NCBI RefSeq assembly: GCF_900100535.1
Contig: NZ_FNDG01000021.1
Span: 53,737-117,736, forward strand
Origin: Phytopseudomonas flavescens
Lineage (GTDB): Bacteria > Pseudomonadota > Gammaproteobacteria > Pseudomonadales > Pseudomonadaceae
Length of the DNA stretch: 64,000 nucleotides
Direction of reading: 5' to 3'
Shown here: in pieces, positions 8,157-15,996 of the stretch
Numbering within the stretch: position 1 is the first letter of the stretch
Layout: the number at the start of each line of letters is the position of its first letter
The notes under the pieces: model-generated
Seen by the model: the letters and a program-made list of their open reading frames with translations, nothing else
What the model was told of the DNA's origin: nothing
Database searches by the model: none
Position numbers and translations under genes: made by a program

Positions 8157-9380
8157 TCATGCCGGCAAGGCCAGGTGGTCGAAAGCGGCTGCGCCGGGCA
8201 GCATGGGCCAGCTCGCCGGACCGCCGAGGATCTCCTCGGGGGTCAGCAGGCAGGCGTCCAGCGCTGCTTTCAGCGCCTGCAGGTCGATACCCTGGCCGAT
8301 GAACACGATTTCCTGCCGGCAATCGCCGACGATCTCGTCCCATTTGCCCAGGATCGCCTGGCAGCGATAGCTATCGCGAGGCCATTCGCTGCGCTCGATG
8401 AAACGCCACCAGCGCCCGACGTATTGCCAGCCGAAGCGTCCGGCGGTCTGGGCCAGCAGGCCGGTGTCCAGGTGTCGGCTGGCGACCCAGAGGTAGCCCT
8501 TGCTACGCAGCAGCCTGCCGTTGTTCCAGGGGCGCTGGAGCAGATCCAGCAAGCGCTGTGGGTGGAAGGGCGTGCGCTCTCGGTAGACCCAGGAGGCGAT
8601 GCCGTAGGTGTCCGCTTCCGTAGCAGGCTGGTCGCTGTCTTCCAGGCGTTGCATCCAGCCGGGCGACTGCATCAGGCTCGGCAGGTCGAAGCGGCCGGTG
8701 TCGAGGATCGTCGACAGGTCGATGGCGCCGTGGGCCATGGGCAGGATGTGCGCATCCGGGTTGAGCCCGCTGAGCACAGCGCGCAAGGCCTGGAAACCGG
8801 GTTCGCCGATCAGGTCCAGGCGGCTGACGAGGATCACGTTGGCGTACTCCACCTGCTCGACCAGCAGGTCGGACAGCGCGCGCAGCGGCGTGCCCGCCTG
8901 CGTCTCGCCTACCACCGTCTCCCGCGAGTCGAGCAGTTCCAGGAAGTGGCTGCCGTCGACCACGGTGACCAGGGTGTCCAGGCGCGCCAGTTCGCTGAGG
9001 CTGAAACCGGCCTGGTCGAGGAAGGCGAAGGTCTCGGCCACGGGCATGGGCTCGGCGATCCCGGTGGACTCGACGAGCAGGTAGTCGAAGCGGTTCTGGC
9101 GCGCCAACGCGCTGACCTGCTCCAGCAGGTCGGCGCGCAGCGTGCAGCAGATGCAGCCGTTGCTCATCTCCACCAGTTCGTCGCGGCCGTGGTGCAGCTC
9201 GACGCTGCGTTGCACGTCCTCGGCGTCGATATTGACCTCGCTCATGTCGTTTACGATCACCGCCACCCGCCTGCCTGCGCGGTTGCGCAGGATGTGGTTG
9301 AGCAGCGTCGTCTTGCCGGAACCGAGAAAGCCCGAAAGGACGGTCACCGGCAGCCGCTGCGACACGGCGCCGTCCCTCAT
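8157..9380 (-). CDS. Nitrile hydratase activator, CobW/P47K family GTPase metallochaperone
   Basis: Protein of 407 aa of the CobW/P47K GTPase family. Walker A is GFLGSGKTT (17-25). The metal-binding motif is CICC with Cys76, Cys78 and Cys79. The C-terminal CobW_C domain follows from about residue 270. Its start ATG overlaps the stop codon of the beta-subunit gene by 4 bp, and in Fe-type nitrile hydratase clusters the protein encoded directly after beta is required for insertion of iron and maturation of the alpha subunit. The role here follows from family plus context. It ends 67 bp before the PAS-MCP gene. Confidence 0.88.
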   Translation of the reverse strand: MRDGAVSQRLPVTVLSGFLGSGKTTLLNHILRNRAGRRVAVIVNDMSEVNIDAEDVQRSVELHHGRDELVEMSNGCICCTLRADLLEQVSALARQNRFDYLLVESTGIAEPMPVAETFAFLDQAGFSLSELARLDTLVTVVDGSHFLELLDSRETVVGETQAGTPLRALSDLLVEQVEYANVILVSRLDLIGEPGFQALRAVLSGLNPDAHILPMAHGAIDLSTILDTGRFDLPSLMQSPGWMQRLEDSDQPATEADTYGIASWVYRERTPFHPQRLLDLLQRPWNNGRLLRSKGYLWVASRHLDTGLLAQTAGRFGWQYVGRWWRFIERSEWPRDSYRCQAILGKWDEIVGDCRQEIVFIGQGIDLQALKAALDACLLTPEEILGGPASWPMLPGAAAFDHLALPA

Positions 9381-10075
9381 GCCGGCACCGCTTGGGCCAC
9401 GGGTGTCTTGGCGGTGGAGGCCCTGTCCGGCGTGACGGTGACCTTATCCAGGTAGCTCTCGAACAGGTCGACCACCACCAGGCCGTCGTCGCAGGCGTCG
9501 CCCCAGAGATCCTTCGCCTTGAACTCCACGTGATAGCTCGGCTGGTGCGCCGCGCGGGTGTCGCCATGGCCGATGGCATCGGGGAAGGGCCAGGTTTCCG
9601 TGGTGCGGTGCAGCACCACGCCCTGCTTGCCGCGTACGTAGCCGGGCACGCGGATGTGCCCGGTGACGTGCTCGTCGCGCACCAGCACCCGGTCGCCCAC
9701 CTCGAAGGGCTGGCGGCCGGTGATCGCCGGACGGCCAGTGGACTGCGGCGCATTGGCCAGCTTGAAGTGCGAACCCAGCGCGCGGTCGAGCTCTTCCTGG
9801 GTCAGCACCCCGGTCTCGACCAGCAGCGAGGCCGTGGCGATGACGTAGCGTTCGTAGTAACGGGTGCCGGCATGCTGGCGCACATCGATGCGCTCGACGG
9901 CATGGCGCACCTCGTCGACGCTGAATTTCTGCAGATGACCCACACCGACGAACATCAGGCCGTAGGCCAGGTGTTCCCAGTCTTCCTTGAATACCGGTTT
10001 GTAGCTCAGGCTGTTGATCGTGTGGGGGATGCGGCCGAAGCCCTGGAAACCGCCGAGATCGTGAAAGCCATTCAT
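9377..10075 (-). CDS. nthB: Nitrile hydratase beta subunit
   Basis: Subunit of 232 aa of the enzyme hydrating nitriles to amides. The N-terminus MNGFHDLGGFQGFGRIPHT and the blocks FSVDEVRHAVERI, YYERYVIATASLLVE and the C-terminal SH3-like barrel (FEVGDRVLVRDEHVTGHIRVP, WPFPDAIGHG, YHVEF, VVVDLFESYL) match Fe-type beta subunits. The arginines in DEVR and GHIRVPGYVR lie where the two arginines that bond the oxidised cysteines are expected. A tail of about 15 residues (RASTAKTPVAQAVPA) is extra. The gene begins 42 bp after alpha and overlaps the activator by 4 bp. The symbol follows usual usage; Pseudomonas literature also uses nhpB. Confidence 0.95.
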   Translation of the reverse strand: MNGFHDLGGFQGFGRIPHTINSLSYKPVFKEDWEHLAYGLMFVGVGHLQKFSVDEVRHAVERIDVRQHAGTRYYERYVIATASLLVETGVLTQEELDRALGSHFKLANAPQSTGRPAITGRQPFEVGDRVLVRDEHVTGHIRVPGYVRGKQGVVLHRTTETWPFPDAIGHGDTRAAHQPSYHVEFKAKDLWGDACDDGLVVVDLFESYLDKVTVTPDRASTAKTPVAQAVPA

Positions 10076-10117
10076 GCTGATTACCTCCGAAAGCTGGAAA
10101 ATGATGAGCGGTTTGTC

Positions 10118-10717
10118 TCAGGGCTTGCCGGGCAGCGCGACGCCGATCAGCACATCCTTGGTGACCAGTGCCTGCAGGTCTTGCTCACTCAGGTGCTCGG
10201 TGCCTTCAGGGCGCATGGGCAGGACCAGGTAGCGGCTTTCCGCGCTGGTGTCCCAGACCTTGATGGTCATGCCTTCGGGTAGCTCCGTACCCAGCTCGCG
10301 CAGCACGGTGCGTCCTTCGCGCACCAGCCGGGCGCGGAATTCGAAGCTCTTGTACCACTCCGGCGGCAGCCCGAGCACCGGCCAGTTGGTGCAGGAGCAC
10401 AGGCTGCAGACGATGACGTTCTTGAGGGTGGGCGTGTCCTCCAGGGCCACGATGTATTCGCCCTGCGGGCCGGTGTAGCCGAACTCGGCGCAGGCGGCGG
10501 TACCGTCGCGCAGCAGCAGCGCGCGGTACGCCGGGTCGACCCAGGCCTTGGCTACCACGCGGGCGCCGTTGGCCGGGTCGAACTGGTTGGCCATCAGGTC
10601 GGTCAGGCTTTCGAGGTAGCCCTCGGGGATCAGGTTCTTGTCCTGCATGACCTGGAACAGGGCCCAGGCCCGTTCGCCGGGCGTGGAGGTGGATGCCTGG
10701 GATACGGCTTTGCTCAT
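10118..10717 (-). CDS. nthA: Nitrile hydratase alpha subunit, Fe type
   Basis: Catalytic subunit of 199 aa. The metal-binding claw is CSLCSC at residues 104-109. Serine after the first cysteine marks the iron type; cobalt enzymes carry CTLCSC. The following NWPVLGLPPEWYKSFEFRAR is diagnostic for the family. The second and third cysteines are expected to be oxidised to sulfinic and sulfenic acids. I chose the ATG at 10717 (MSKAVSQAST) because AGGA lies 8 nt upstream and the length matches known alpha subunits; an in-frame ATG at 10732 is possible. The gene lies 52 bp after the amidase and 42 bp before beta, so the order is amidase-alpha-beta-activator. Confidence 0.95.
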   Translation of the reverse strand: MSKAVSQASTSTPGERAWALFQVMQDKNLIPEGYLESLTDLMANQFDPANGARVVAKAWVDPAYRALLLRDGTAACAEFGYTGPQGEYIVALEDTPTLKNVIVCSLCSCTNWPVLGLPPEWYKSFEFRARLVREGRTVLRELGTELPEGMTIKVWDTSAESRYLVLPMRPEGTEHLSEQDLQALVTKDVLIGVALPGKP

Positions 10718-10769
10718 CGCGTCGATCCTCATCGGTTTGTCTGCACGGGTTAGAAGCATTTGTCGGGGT

Positions 10770-12284
10770 TTACAGCGTCTGCCAGTCGGCGCTGGCTTCG
10801 AAGGCGGCAGCCGCCTGGTAGATGGTGCTTTCGGCGTAGTGGCGAGCGACCAGCATCAGGCCCACCGGCAGGCCATCGACCTGCCCGCAGGGGATGGACA
10901 TGGCCGGGTGCCCGGTGATGTCCAGCGGCGCGGTGTTGCCGATCATCTCGAATGCGCGGGTGACATACTCGGCCAGCGATGCGCCCGACTGCGGCAGGGG
11001 CTGGGCGATGATCGGCACGGTGGGCATCAGCAGCAGGTCGTAGCGCTCCAGCGCCTGGTCGTAGCCGGCCCGGGCACGCCGCGCGATGTTCTGCGCCTTG
11101 GCGTAGTAGCGGCCGTTGTAGCGCTCCAGGCCGTACTGGCCGACGAACATGCACAGCTTGAGGGTGGCCGACAGCGTGTCGGCGCTGTCGCGCCAGGCGG
11201 CATGCCGGTCCAGCAGCGCTACGTCATAGAGGCCCTTCCAACTGAAGCCCATGCCGTTGCCGTGCATCATCTGCGCGGTCAGCCCTTCGCAGCCGATCGG
11301 CTGCCAGAGCGCGGCGGCCAAGGTGTGCGCCGGTACCGATACGTCGCTGACCTCGGCGCCCAGGCTTTCCAGGCGGGCGATGGCCTCGCGCACCTTGTCG
11401 GCCACCCGCGGATCCAGGTTGGCCAGTTGGAAGCCTTCGCCGAGGATGCCGATCTTCAACCCCTGCACGCCACGTCCCAGTGCCTGGCTGTAGGCGTCGA
11501 CCGGCGGTGCGTACTGGCGGGGGTCGAGGCCGTCGGCGCCGGCGATGACTTCCAGCATCAGCGCGTTGTCACGCACGTTGGCGGTGATCGGCCCGGCGTG
11601 GTCCACCGTGGCCTCGATCGGCATGATGCCGGTGTAGGGCACCAGCCCATGGGTCGGCTTCATCCCGTAGGTGCCGCAGAAGGCCGAGGGAATGCGGATC
11701 GATCCCCCCTGGTCGCCGCCGATGGCCATGTCCACGTCGCCGGCGGCCACCAGGGCAGCGCTGCCGGACGATGAGCCGCCGGAGATGTAGCCGCGCCGGC
11801 GCGGGTTGTGCACCGGCGCGGGGTCGGAGGTATGGCTGCCGCCGGACAGGCAGAAGTGTTCGCAGGTGGCCTTGCCGAGGATCGTCGCGCCGGCATCCAG
11901 CAGGCGGGTGACCACGGTGGCGTCGTAGGACGGCACGAAGCCTTCCAGGGTCGAACTGCCGTTCATCATCGGCACGCCGGCCAGGGCGACGTTGTCCTTG
12001 AGCGCCACGCTGCGGCCGGCCAGCTTGCCTTCACCCGCGCCCTGGATCTCGGTGCGGTAGTACCAGGCGTTATGCGGGTTCTCGCTTGCGGCGGGACGGT
12101 GGCCGCCGGCGCGTGGATAACGCACCGGCGGCACTTCGTCGGACAACTCGTCGATCAGGTCGTAGGCGTCGAAGCTGCCTTGCATGAGTGCCAGGTATTC
12201 GTTGGCCTGCTCGGGCGTCAGGCGCATGTGCAGGCGGCTGGCGAGGTCTTGCAGTTGTTCGGCGGTGGGGCGGACGATGGCCAT
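10770..12284 (-). CDS. Amidase (amidase signature family) of the nitrile pathway
   Basis: Enzyme of 504 aa hydrolysing the amide made by nitrile hydratase to carboxylate and ammonia. The Ser-cisSer-Lys triad is complete: Lys96 in VALKDNV, Ser171 in GGSSSGSAAL and Ser195 in GGDQGGSIRIP. These are the same numbers as in the Rhodococcus nitrile-cluster amidase. The preceding ~60-residue N-terminal helical extension is typical of this subfamily. The start at 12284 has AGGAAC upstream and gives MAIVRPTAEQLQDLA; the longer open frame is non-family. It is the first gene of the second transcription unit, with the repeat operator about 125-190 bp upstream. Confidence 0.94.
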   Translation of the reverse strand: MAIVRPTAEQLQDLASRLHMRLTPEQANEYLALMQGSFDAYDLIDELSDEVPPVRYPRAGGHRPAASENPHNAWYYRTEIQGAGEGKLAGRSVALKDNVALAGVPMMNGSSTLEGFVPSYDATVVTRLLDAGATILGKATCEHFCLSGGSHTSDPAPVHNPRRRGYISGGSSSGSAALVAAGDVDMAIGGDQGGSIRIPSAFCGTYGMKPTHGLVPYTGIMPIEATVDHAGPITANVRDNALMLEVIAGADGLDPRQYAPPVDAYSQALGRGVQGLKIGILGEGFQLANLDPRVADKVREAIARLESLGAEVSDVSVPAHTLAAALWQPIGCEGLTAQMMHGNGMGFSWKGLYDVALLDRHAAWRDSADTLSATLKLCMFVGQYGLERYNGRYYAKAQNIARRARAGYDQALERYDLLLMPTVPIIAQPLPQSGASLAEYVTRAFEMIGNTAPLDITGHPAMSIPCGQVDGLPVGLMLVARHYAESTIYQAAAAFEASADWQTL

Positions 12285-12407
12285 GTGGGTTCCTGTGTAC
12301 CGTGCCGGCTCGTCGCAGCCGGCAGCTGTCTGGATAGTCGAGAGTCCGTCCAAGGGGACGCCTCTGTGGCTCTTGCTTGCGGCGATCCCGCTTGGGCGCC
12401 TGGTTCC

Positions 12408-12472
12408 ACGCTATGCCTGGCGACTCGTCGGTGCTTGGTTGAAACGGACAGTCGCTTGGTCGAGAAGGACAG
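12408..12472 (-). promoter_or_regulatory. Putative activator site and promoter for amidase-nitrile hydratase unit
   Basis: Two direct repeats lie on the plus strand: GCTTGGTTGAAACGGACAG (12433-12451) and GCTTGGTCGAGAAGGACAG (12454-12472), period 21 bp. They are 17/19 identical. Reading toward the amidase, a hexamer TAGCGT (12413-12408) begins exactly 19 bp after the proximal repeat and could be the -10 box; the repeat would then overlap the -35 region, as for AraC/XylS activators. The same arrangement occurs before oxdA (14722-14786). The repeats are seen directly; their binding by the nearby regulator is inferred. Confidence 0.7.
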
Positions 12473-12501
12473 CCCTGCCAGCACCCGGACGCGAGCCGGC
12501 G

Positions 12502-13368
12502 TCAGAAGATGTGCAGGTAGCGAAGGTTCACGCGGAAATCCTCGCGAGACCCGTTTTCCACGGCGAGATCCCTGCCCAGTTGCACCTGCAGCTGATCCTT
12601 GGGGGTGACGAAGGTAGCGGCGGTAACGCGAAAATTGGTGGTCTGCATGGCGTCGTCCTGCCTGATACCGGCGACCTCGTTCTCACCCCCCCAACTGTGG
12701 CCGAAGCCGATGGCGAACGAGGTGCCGGCAGTGGGCATGTAGCGGCCCATCACCTGGGCGGCGTAGGAGACGTCCTGCTCGCGGCGTACGGAGGCGGCGC
12801 CGACGTCGTCGTTGTCGCCGTACCAGATGGCATCCCCGACCAGGTCGAGGGCCCATTTCTCCGAGAAATGCTTCACGTAGGCGGCCTGCAGATCCAGTTT
12901 CCAGCGGTTCTCGCCGAGGTTGAGCGTATTCTCGTTGTCGTAGCGGCCGGTCGGTACGTAGAGGTAGGGCGTCAGGGCGATGACGTCACGGGCCTGGTTG
13001 AGCCGCAGCCTGATCGGTGCCGCCAGGATAAGATCGGCCGTGCCACTGGCATCGCCCAGTGCCGAGGCGTCGCCGCTGCCGTCGACCTGGCCGAAGGGCA
13101 GCAGCACCTGGGGATCGACGGTGACGCTGTCGCTCAGGCCGATGACATGGATCAGGCGCAGGATGCCGACGTCGGAGGTCAGCCTGAAGTCCGAGCTGGA
13201 CTTGTCCCCGCCGGCATACAGGGCATCGGTGGTCGAGTGCTGGTAGTAGACCAGACCTAGGGTGGTACCGGCCGGAAGCTGTTCGTAATCGCCGGGGGTC
13301 ACTTCGATGGCCTGGGCGCAGACGGCTGGCAACAGGGCGGCGAGCGACAGGTAGTGGTTCTTTTGCAT
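12502..13368 (-). CDS. Outer-membrane protein of the phenol-MetA/transporter type
   Basis: Protein of 288 aa with a signal peptide (cleavage near VCAQA-IEV, residue ~20) and alternating amphipathic strands ending in the aromatic C-terminal residue of RYLHIF, as in outer-membrane beta barrels. The pattern (LPAGTTLGLVYYQHSTTDALY, RLIHVIGLSDSVTVDPQVLLPFG, LTPYLYVPTGRYD, WKLDLQAAYVKHFSEKW) resembles the MetA-pathway-of-phenol-degradation family, thought to take up hydrophobic substrates. The start has AAGGA 9 nt upstream. It follows oxdA by 83 bp in the same direction and precedes the amidase promoter, so uptake of aldoxime or nitrile is a reasonable guess. Family assignment is from memory. Confidence 0.72.
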   Translation of the reverse strand: MQKNHYLSLAALLPAVCAQAIEVTPGDYEQLPAGTTLGLVYYQHSTTDALYAGGDKSSSDFRLTSDVGILRLIHVIGLSDSVTVDPQVLLPFGQVDGSGDASALGDASGTADLILAAPIRLRLNQARDVIALTPYLYVPTGRYDNENTLNLGENRWKLDLQAAYVKHFSEKWALDLVGDAIWYGDNDDVGAASVRREQDVSYAAQVMGRYMPTAGTSFAIGFGHSWGGENEVAGIRQDDAMQTTNFRVTAATFVTPKDQLQVQLGRDLAVENGSREDFRVNLRYLHIF

Positions 13369-13451
13369 GATCGAAATCCTTTCTGCGGGAAATGGTCACC
13401 CACACCCCTGCGCGGTGGGCGCGCCGGGGTGGGGAGTGCGGGGCTTCTCGG

Positions 13452-14507
13452 TCAGCTCGGCAGGGGCTGTGCGTCGCGCATCATTCCTGTCTGCGGGTGG
13501 CAATTGATGTACTCGAACAACTGCTGGGTGGCGTCCGATACCGACACCTCGTGGTACAGCCGCAGCTTCTGCAGGCCGGCGGCCACGCGGAAGAAGGTGG
13601 TGAAGATGCGCAGGTGGGTGGGATGGGACTCGGCCCAGCGCTCCAGCCGGTCGAGCGAGCGCCAGTGGCCTATGTCGTAGGCGATGTCGAGCAGGTTGCC
13701 GTCCAGGTCGATATTGCGCACGAAGCGGTTGCTGTAACAGCCCAGTGGCTGGCCCTGGTCGCGCAGGAAGTCCATGCCGTCCTGCAACGGCGGCAACAGG
13801 TCATTGAAGTACAGTTCGCGCTCTTCCTGACCGGCCTCGGCCCAGTCCTGCCCGGAGCGGATCAACGTCAGGTTGTCGTGGCCGCGCACCGTCACCCGGC
13901 CACCCTTGGCCGGGTCGCCGAGGACCACCTGAAGCGCATCACCCGCCTGCAGCCAGTCGGTCTGCGAGACGGGCAAACGGTCGCGCGCCGAGCCCCAGTA
14001 GCCATGTTCCTGAATCTCGTCGCTGATGCCGTCCAGGATGGCGCCGACGCCGGGCAGGTCGTCCTTGAAGGCGTACAGGGTCTCGAACTGGCTGGCGCGC
14101 GGGGCGAACACTTCGCGGAAGTAGCCCAGTCCCTCGTGCAGGCGCTGGTCGGCGCTCCACCAGCCCTCCACGCCCGGCGAACGCAGCCAGCGGCAGTAGG
14201 CGGCCGGGTCGCGCCAGTAGCCGACCACGATGAAGTTGCCATGGCCCTGGTTGTCGAGGTGGTAGCTGAGGTCATGATGGCCCGGGCCATCGGCTGCATC
14301 GAGGCTGGCGACGATTTCGCGCATCGCCTGCAGGGCATCGGCGCGGCGCTCCTCGCGGAACTGCACGCCCAGGTAGGCCATCACCACCTGCTCCAGGTTC
14401 CGCTGCGCGCGACCGACGAACATCGGAAAGGGTGGCTGGTAGTCGTCGTGTACGCGGCGCGATAGCGTACGGGGACATTTCAGGTGCTTGTCGATAGCGG
14501 ATTCCAT
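13452..14507 (-). CDS. oxdA: Aldoxime dehydratase (haem lyase)
   Basis: Haem b enzyme of 351 aa that dehydrates aldoximes to nitriles, supplying nitrile hydratase. Known essential residues of Pseudomonas and Rhodococcus OxdA (proximal His299, distal His320, Ser219, Arg178) appear here one position earlier: His298 in HPTHLRIF, His319 in RLYHEVS, Ser218 in LIRSGQD and Arg177 in ARDRLPV. Other family blocks are WWSADQRLHEGLGYFREVF and GYWGSARDR. The ATG at 14507 follows GGAG at 5 nt. It is the first gene of its unit, transcribed toward the outer-membrane protein, with a paired-repeat operator about 215-280 bp upstream. Confidence 0.93.
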   Translation of the reverse strand: MESAIDKHLKCPRTLSRRVHDDYQPPFPMFVGRAQRNLEQVVMAYLGVQFREERRADALQAMREIVASLDAADGPGHHDLSYHLDNQGHGNFIVVGYWRDPAAYCRWLRSPGVEGWWSADQRLHEGLGYFREVFAPRASQFETLYAFKDDLPGVGAILDGISDEIQEHGYWGSARDRLPVSQTDWLQAGDALQVVLGDPAKGGRVTVRGHDNLTLIRSGQDWAEAGQEERELYFNDLLPPLQDGMDFLRDQGQPLGCYSNRFVRNIDLDGNLLDIAYDIGHWRSLDRLERWAESHPTHLRIFTTFFRVAAGLQKLRLYHEVSVSDATQQLFEYINCHPQTGMMRDAQPLPS

Positions 14508-15054
14508 GGTTGCTCCAGTTCTAGTTGTTGTTCAGGCGGAGTGCGGGTGTTCGCACCGGGGGCGGCGTTGCCGCCCGCGAAGAATCACCAGGACACTCGT
14601 TTCCAGCGCAAAGCAGGCGGGCCACCGTGTCAGGCGCAAGTCTGCGGCCAGGGATGTCTGTCGTTGTGGGGGCATGGCCTTTCCTCGTCGATCAGGCTGA
14701 TTGAGAACATCGACGCGACAGACGTTAGGGGCGATGCCGCCGCCACGCTTGCTTGAAAAGGACAGCCGCTTGGTTGAAAAGGACAAGGGGGCACGGTACT
14801 AATGGCGATGTTCCGTAAGGGTGCGAAGCGCACCGCTCTGGGTCATTGGCTGCTTCGCAACATGGCCCGGACGGTCCATGCGTCGCTATGCACCGGGGCC
14901 GCTCGAGGCGGCGTGCGAGGCATTGCGCCACGCCCGGGCGGAATCATCTCGGGTGGCGATTGAAGGGTATTCGGATCATGGCCTGTCGATTGCATCGTAC
15001 GGCGACCGATTCCGTTCACCACTGCAGTGGATCTACCGATACGAGGTGTTCGCC
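14508..15054. other. Intergenic regulatory region between oxdA and the AraC-type gene
   Basis: These 547 bp between two divergent genes contain no convincing coding sequence; the short open frames crossing it lack family features or start signals. It holds the paired repeats and -10-like box for oxdA at 14722-14786. That leaves an unusually long leader of about 200 nt before oxdA. On the other side the regulator gene starts 268 bp from the repeats, with GAGG 8 nt ahead of its ATG. No clear promoter for the regulator was identified. Confidence 0.6.
14722..14786 (-). promoter_or_regulatory. Putative activator site and promoter for oxdA unit
   Basis: Direct repeats GCTTGCTTGAAAAGGACAG (14747-14765) and GCTTGGTTGAAAAGGACAA (14768-14786) lie 21 bp apart and match the pair upstream of the amidase at most positions. 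Toward oxdA, TAACGT (14727-14722) starts exactly 19 bp after the proximal repeat, the same spacing as TAGCGT in the amidase promoter. The coincidence of repeat, period, orientation and distance argues for a shared activator protein bound on one DNA face and overlapping -35. Confidence 0.72.
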
Positions 15055-15981
15055 ATGGGCAACTCCCACTACTCGACTGTGGCCATCGATCCTTCACAAC
15101 GCTTCGAATACTGGAAGGAGGTGGTGTTGCGCCACTGCATTCCGGCCGCGAGCAAGCCCCTCACCGCGGGCTTCGAGGGTTCTCTGGATGTTCGCGAACT
15201 GGGGGTGCTGGACATCTGCACGCTGTCTTCCCCCGAGCACTACTGGGAGCGTACGGCGCGGCACCTGCGCAGCGGGCCGGATGACGACCTGTGGCTCGGT
15301 TTCAGCCGCCATGGCTTCGGGCAACTGGAGCAGGGGGGACGGGCAGCCAGGCTGGCATCCGACCAGCTGTTCCTGTATGACGCCTCGCAGACGTTTCGTT
15401 TCAGCCTCGGTGGCACCAACCACCTGGTGCGTATCCCCCGTCACTTGCTGAGCTCACGCCTTCCGGACGTCGAGCACCTGACCGCCATGGTGCTCGACGA
15501 GCGCCGTCCCGGCGTGGTGCCCTTGCGCGAGATGCTGCGCCAGGCCACCGAGGCCCCGGAGAGCCTGCTGGATACCGACATCGCCGTGCGCTTTTCCCAG
15601 ACGCTGCTGGACCTGCTGGTGCTGAGCCTGGAATTGCAGGACCTGGAAAAAACCAGCTCGGAGCGGGATCTCTACGCCAGGGCCATGAACTACATCAACC
15701 GCCACCTCACCGAGGCGGACCTGGGCATAGAACGTATCGCCCAGGCCCATCATGTCTCCACACGCACCGTCACCCGGGCCTTCGCACGCCACCAGAAGAC
15801 GCCGGTGTCGGTGATCTGGCAGGCGCGCCTGCAAGCCAGCCGCGACGCCATCGAGCGGGGGCACGTGCGCAGCGTGTCCCAGGCGGCGCTGGACTTCGGT
15901 TTCTCGGACTTTTCCCATTTCAGCCACGCCTTTCGCAAGGCCTTCGGCATCGCGCCGCAGAGCCTGCTGCGCCGTCACTGA
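15055..15981 (+). CDS. AraC/XylS-family activator, likely regulator of the aldoxime/nitrile genes
   Basis: Regulator of 308 aa. The N-terminal part (about 15-180) resembles the AraC_binding_2 sensor domain (FEYWKEVVLRHCIP, LWLGFSRHGFGQLEQGG, DQLFLYDASQTFRFS). The C-terminal 100 residues carry two helix-turn-helix units, ending AALDFGFSDFSHFSHAFRKAFGI, the classic AraC signature. The ATG at 15055 was chosen for the GAGG 8 nt upstream and a normal family length; the frame is open further upstream without resemblance. It is divergent from oxdA, and regulators at this position (NhpR, OxdR) activate oxd and nitrile hydratase genes in related clusters. The inducer is unknown, perhaps aldoxime. Confidence 0.88.
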   Translation: MGNSHYSTVAIDPSQRFEYWKEVVLRHCIPAASKPLTAGFEGSLDVRELGVLDICTLSSPEHYWERTARHLRSGPDDDLWLGFSRHGFGQLEQGGRAARLASDQLFLYDASQTFRFSLGGTNHLVRIPRHLLSSRLPDVEHLTAMVLDERRPGVVPLREMLRQATEAPESLLDTDIAVRFSQTLLDLLVLSLELQDLEKTSSERDLYARAMNYINRHLTEADLGIERIAQAHHVSTRTVTRAFARHQKTPVSVIWQARLQASRDAIERGHVRSVSQAALDFGFSDFSHFSHAFRKAFGIAPQSLLRRH

Positions 15982-15996
15982 CCGTCCTGGGGCGTT

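Noticed and set aside
7713..9455. Plus-strand open frame of 580 codons opposite the chemoreceptor and activator genes
   Set aside because: Antisense to genes with clear Walker, CxCC, PAS and MCP motifs; no domain of its own.
12184..13260. Plus-strand open frame of 358 codons across the amidase start and the outer-membrane gene
   Set aside because: Shadow of two well-supported minus-strand genes; composition is typical of antisense frames and it runs through the repeat operator.
12433..14786. The 19-bp repeats as a CRISPR-like or mobile-element end structure
   Set aside because: Only two copies per site with 2-bp gaps, in matching promoter positions; no spacers, transposase or target duplications.
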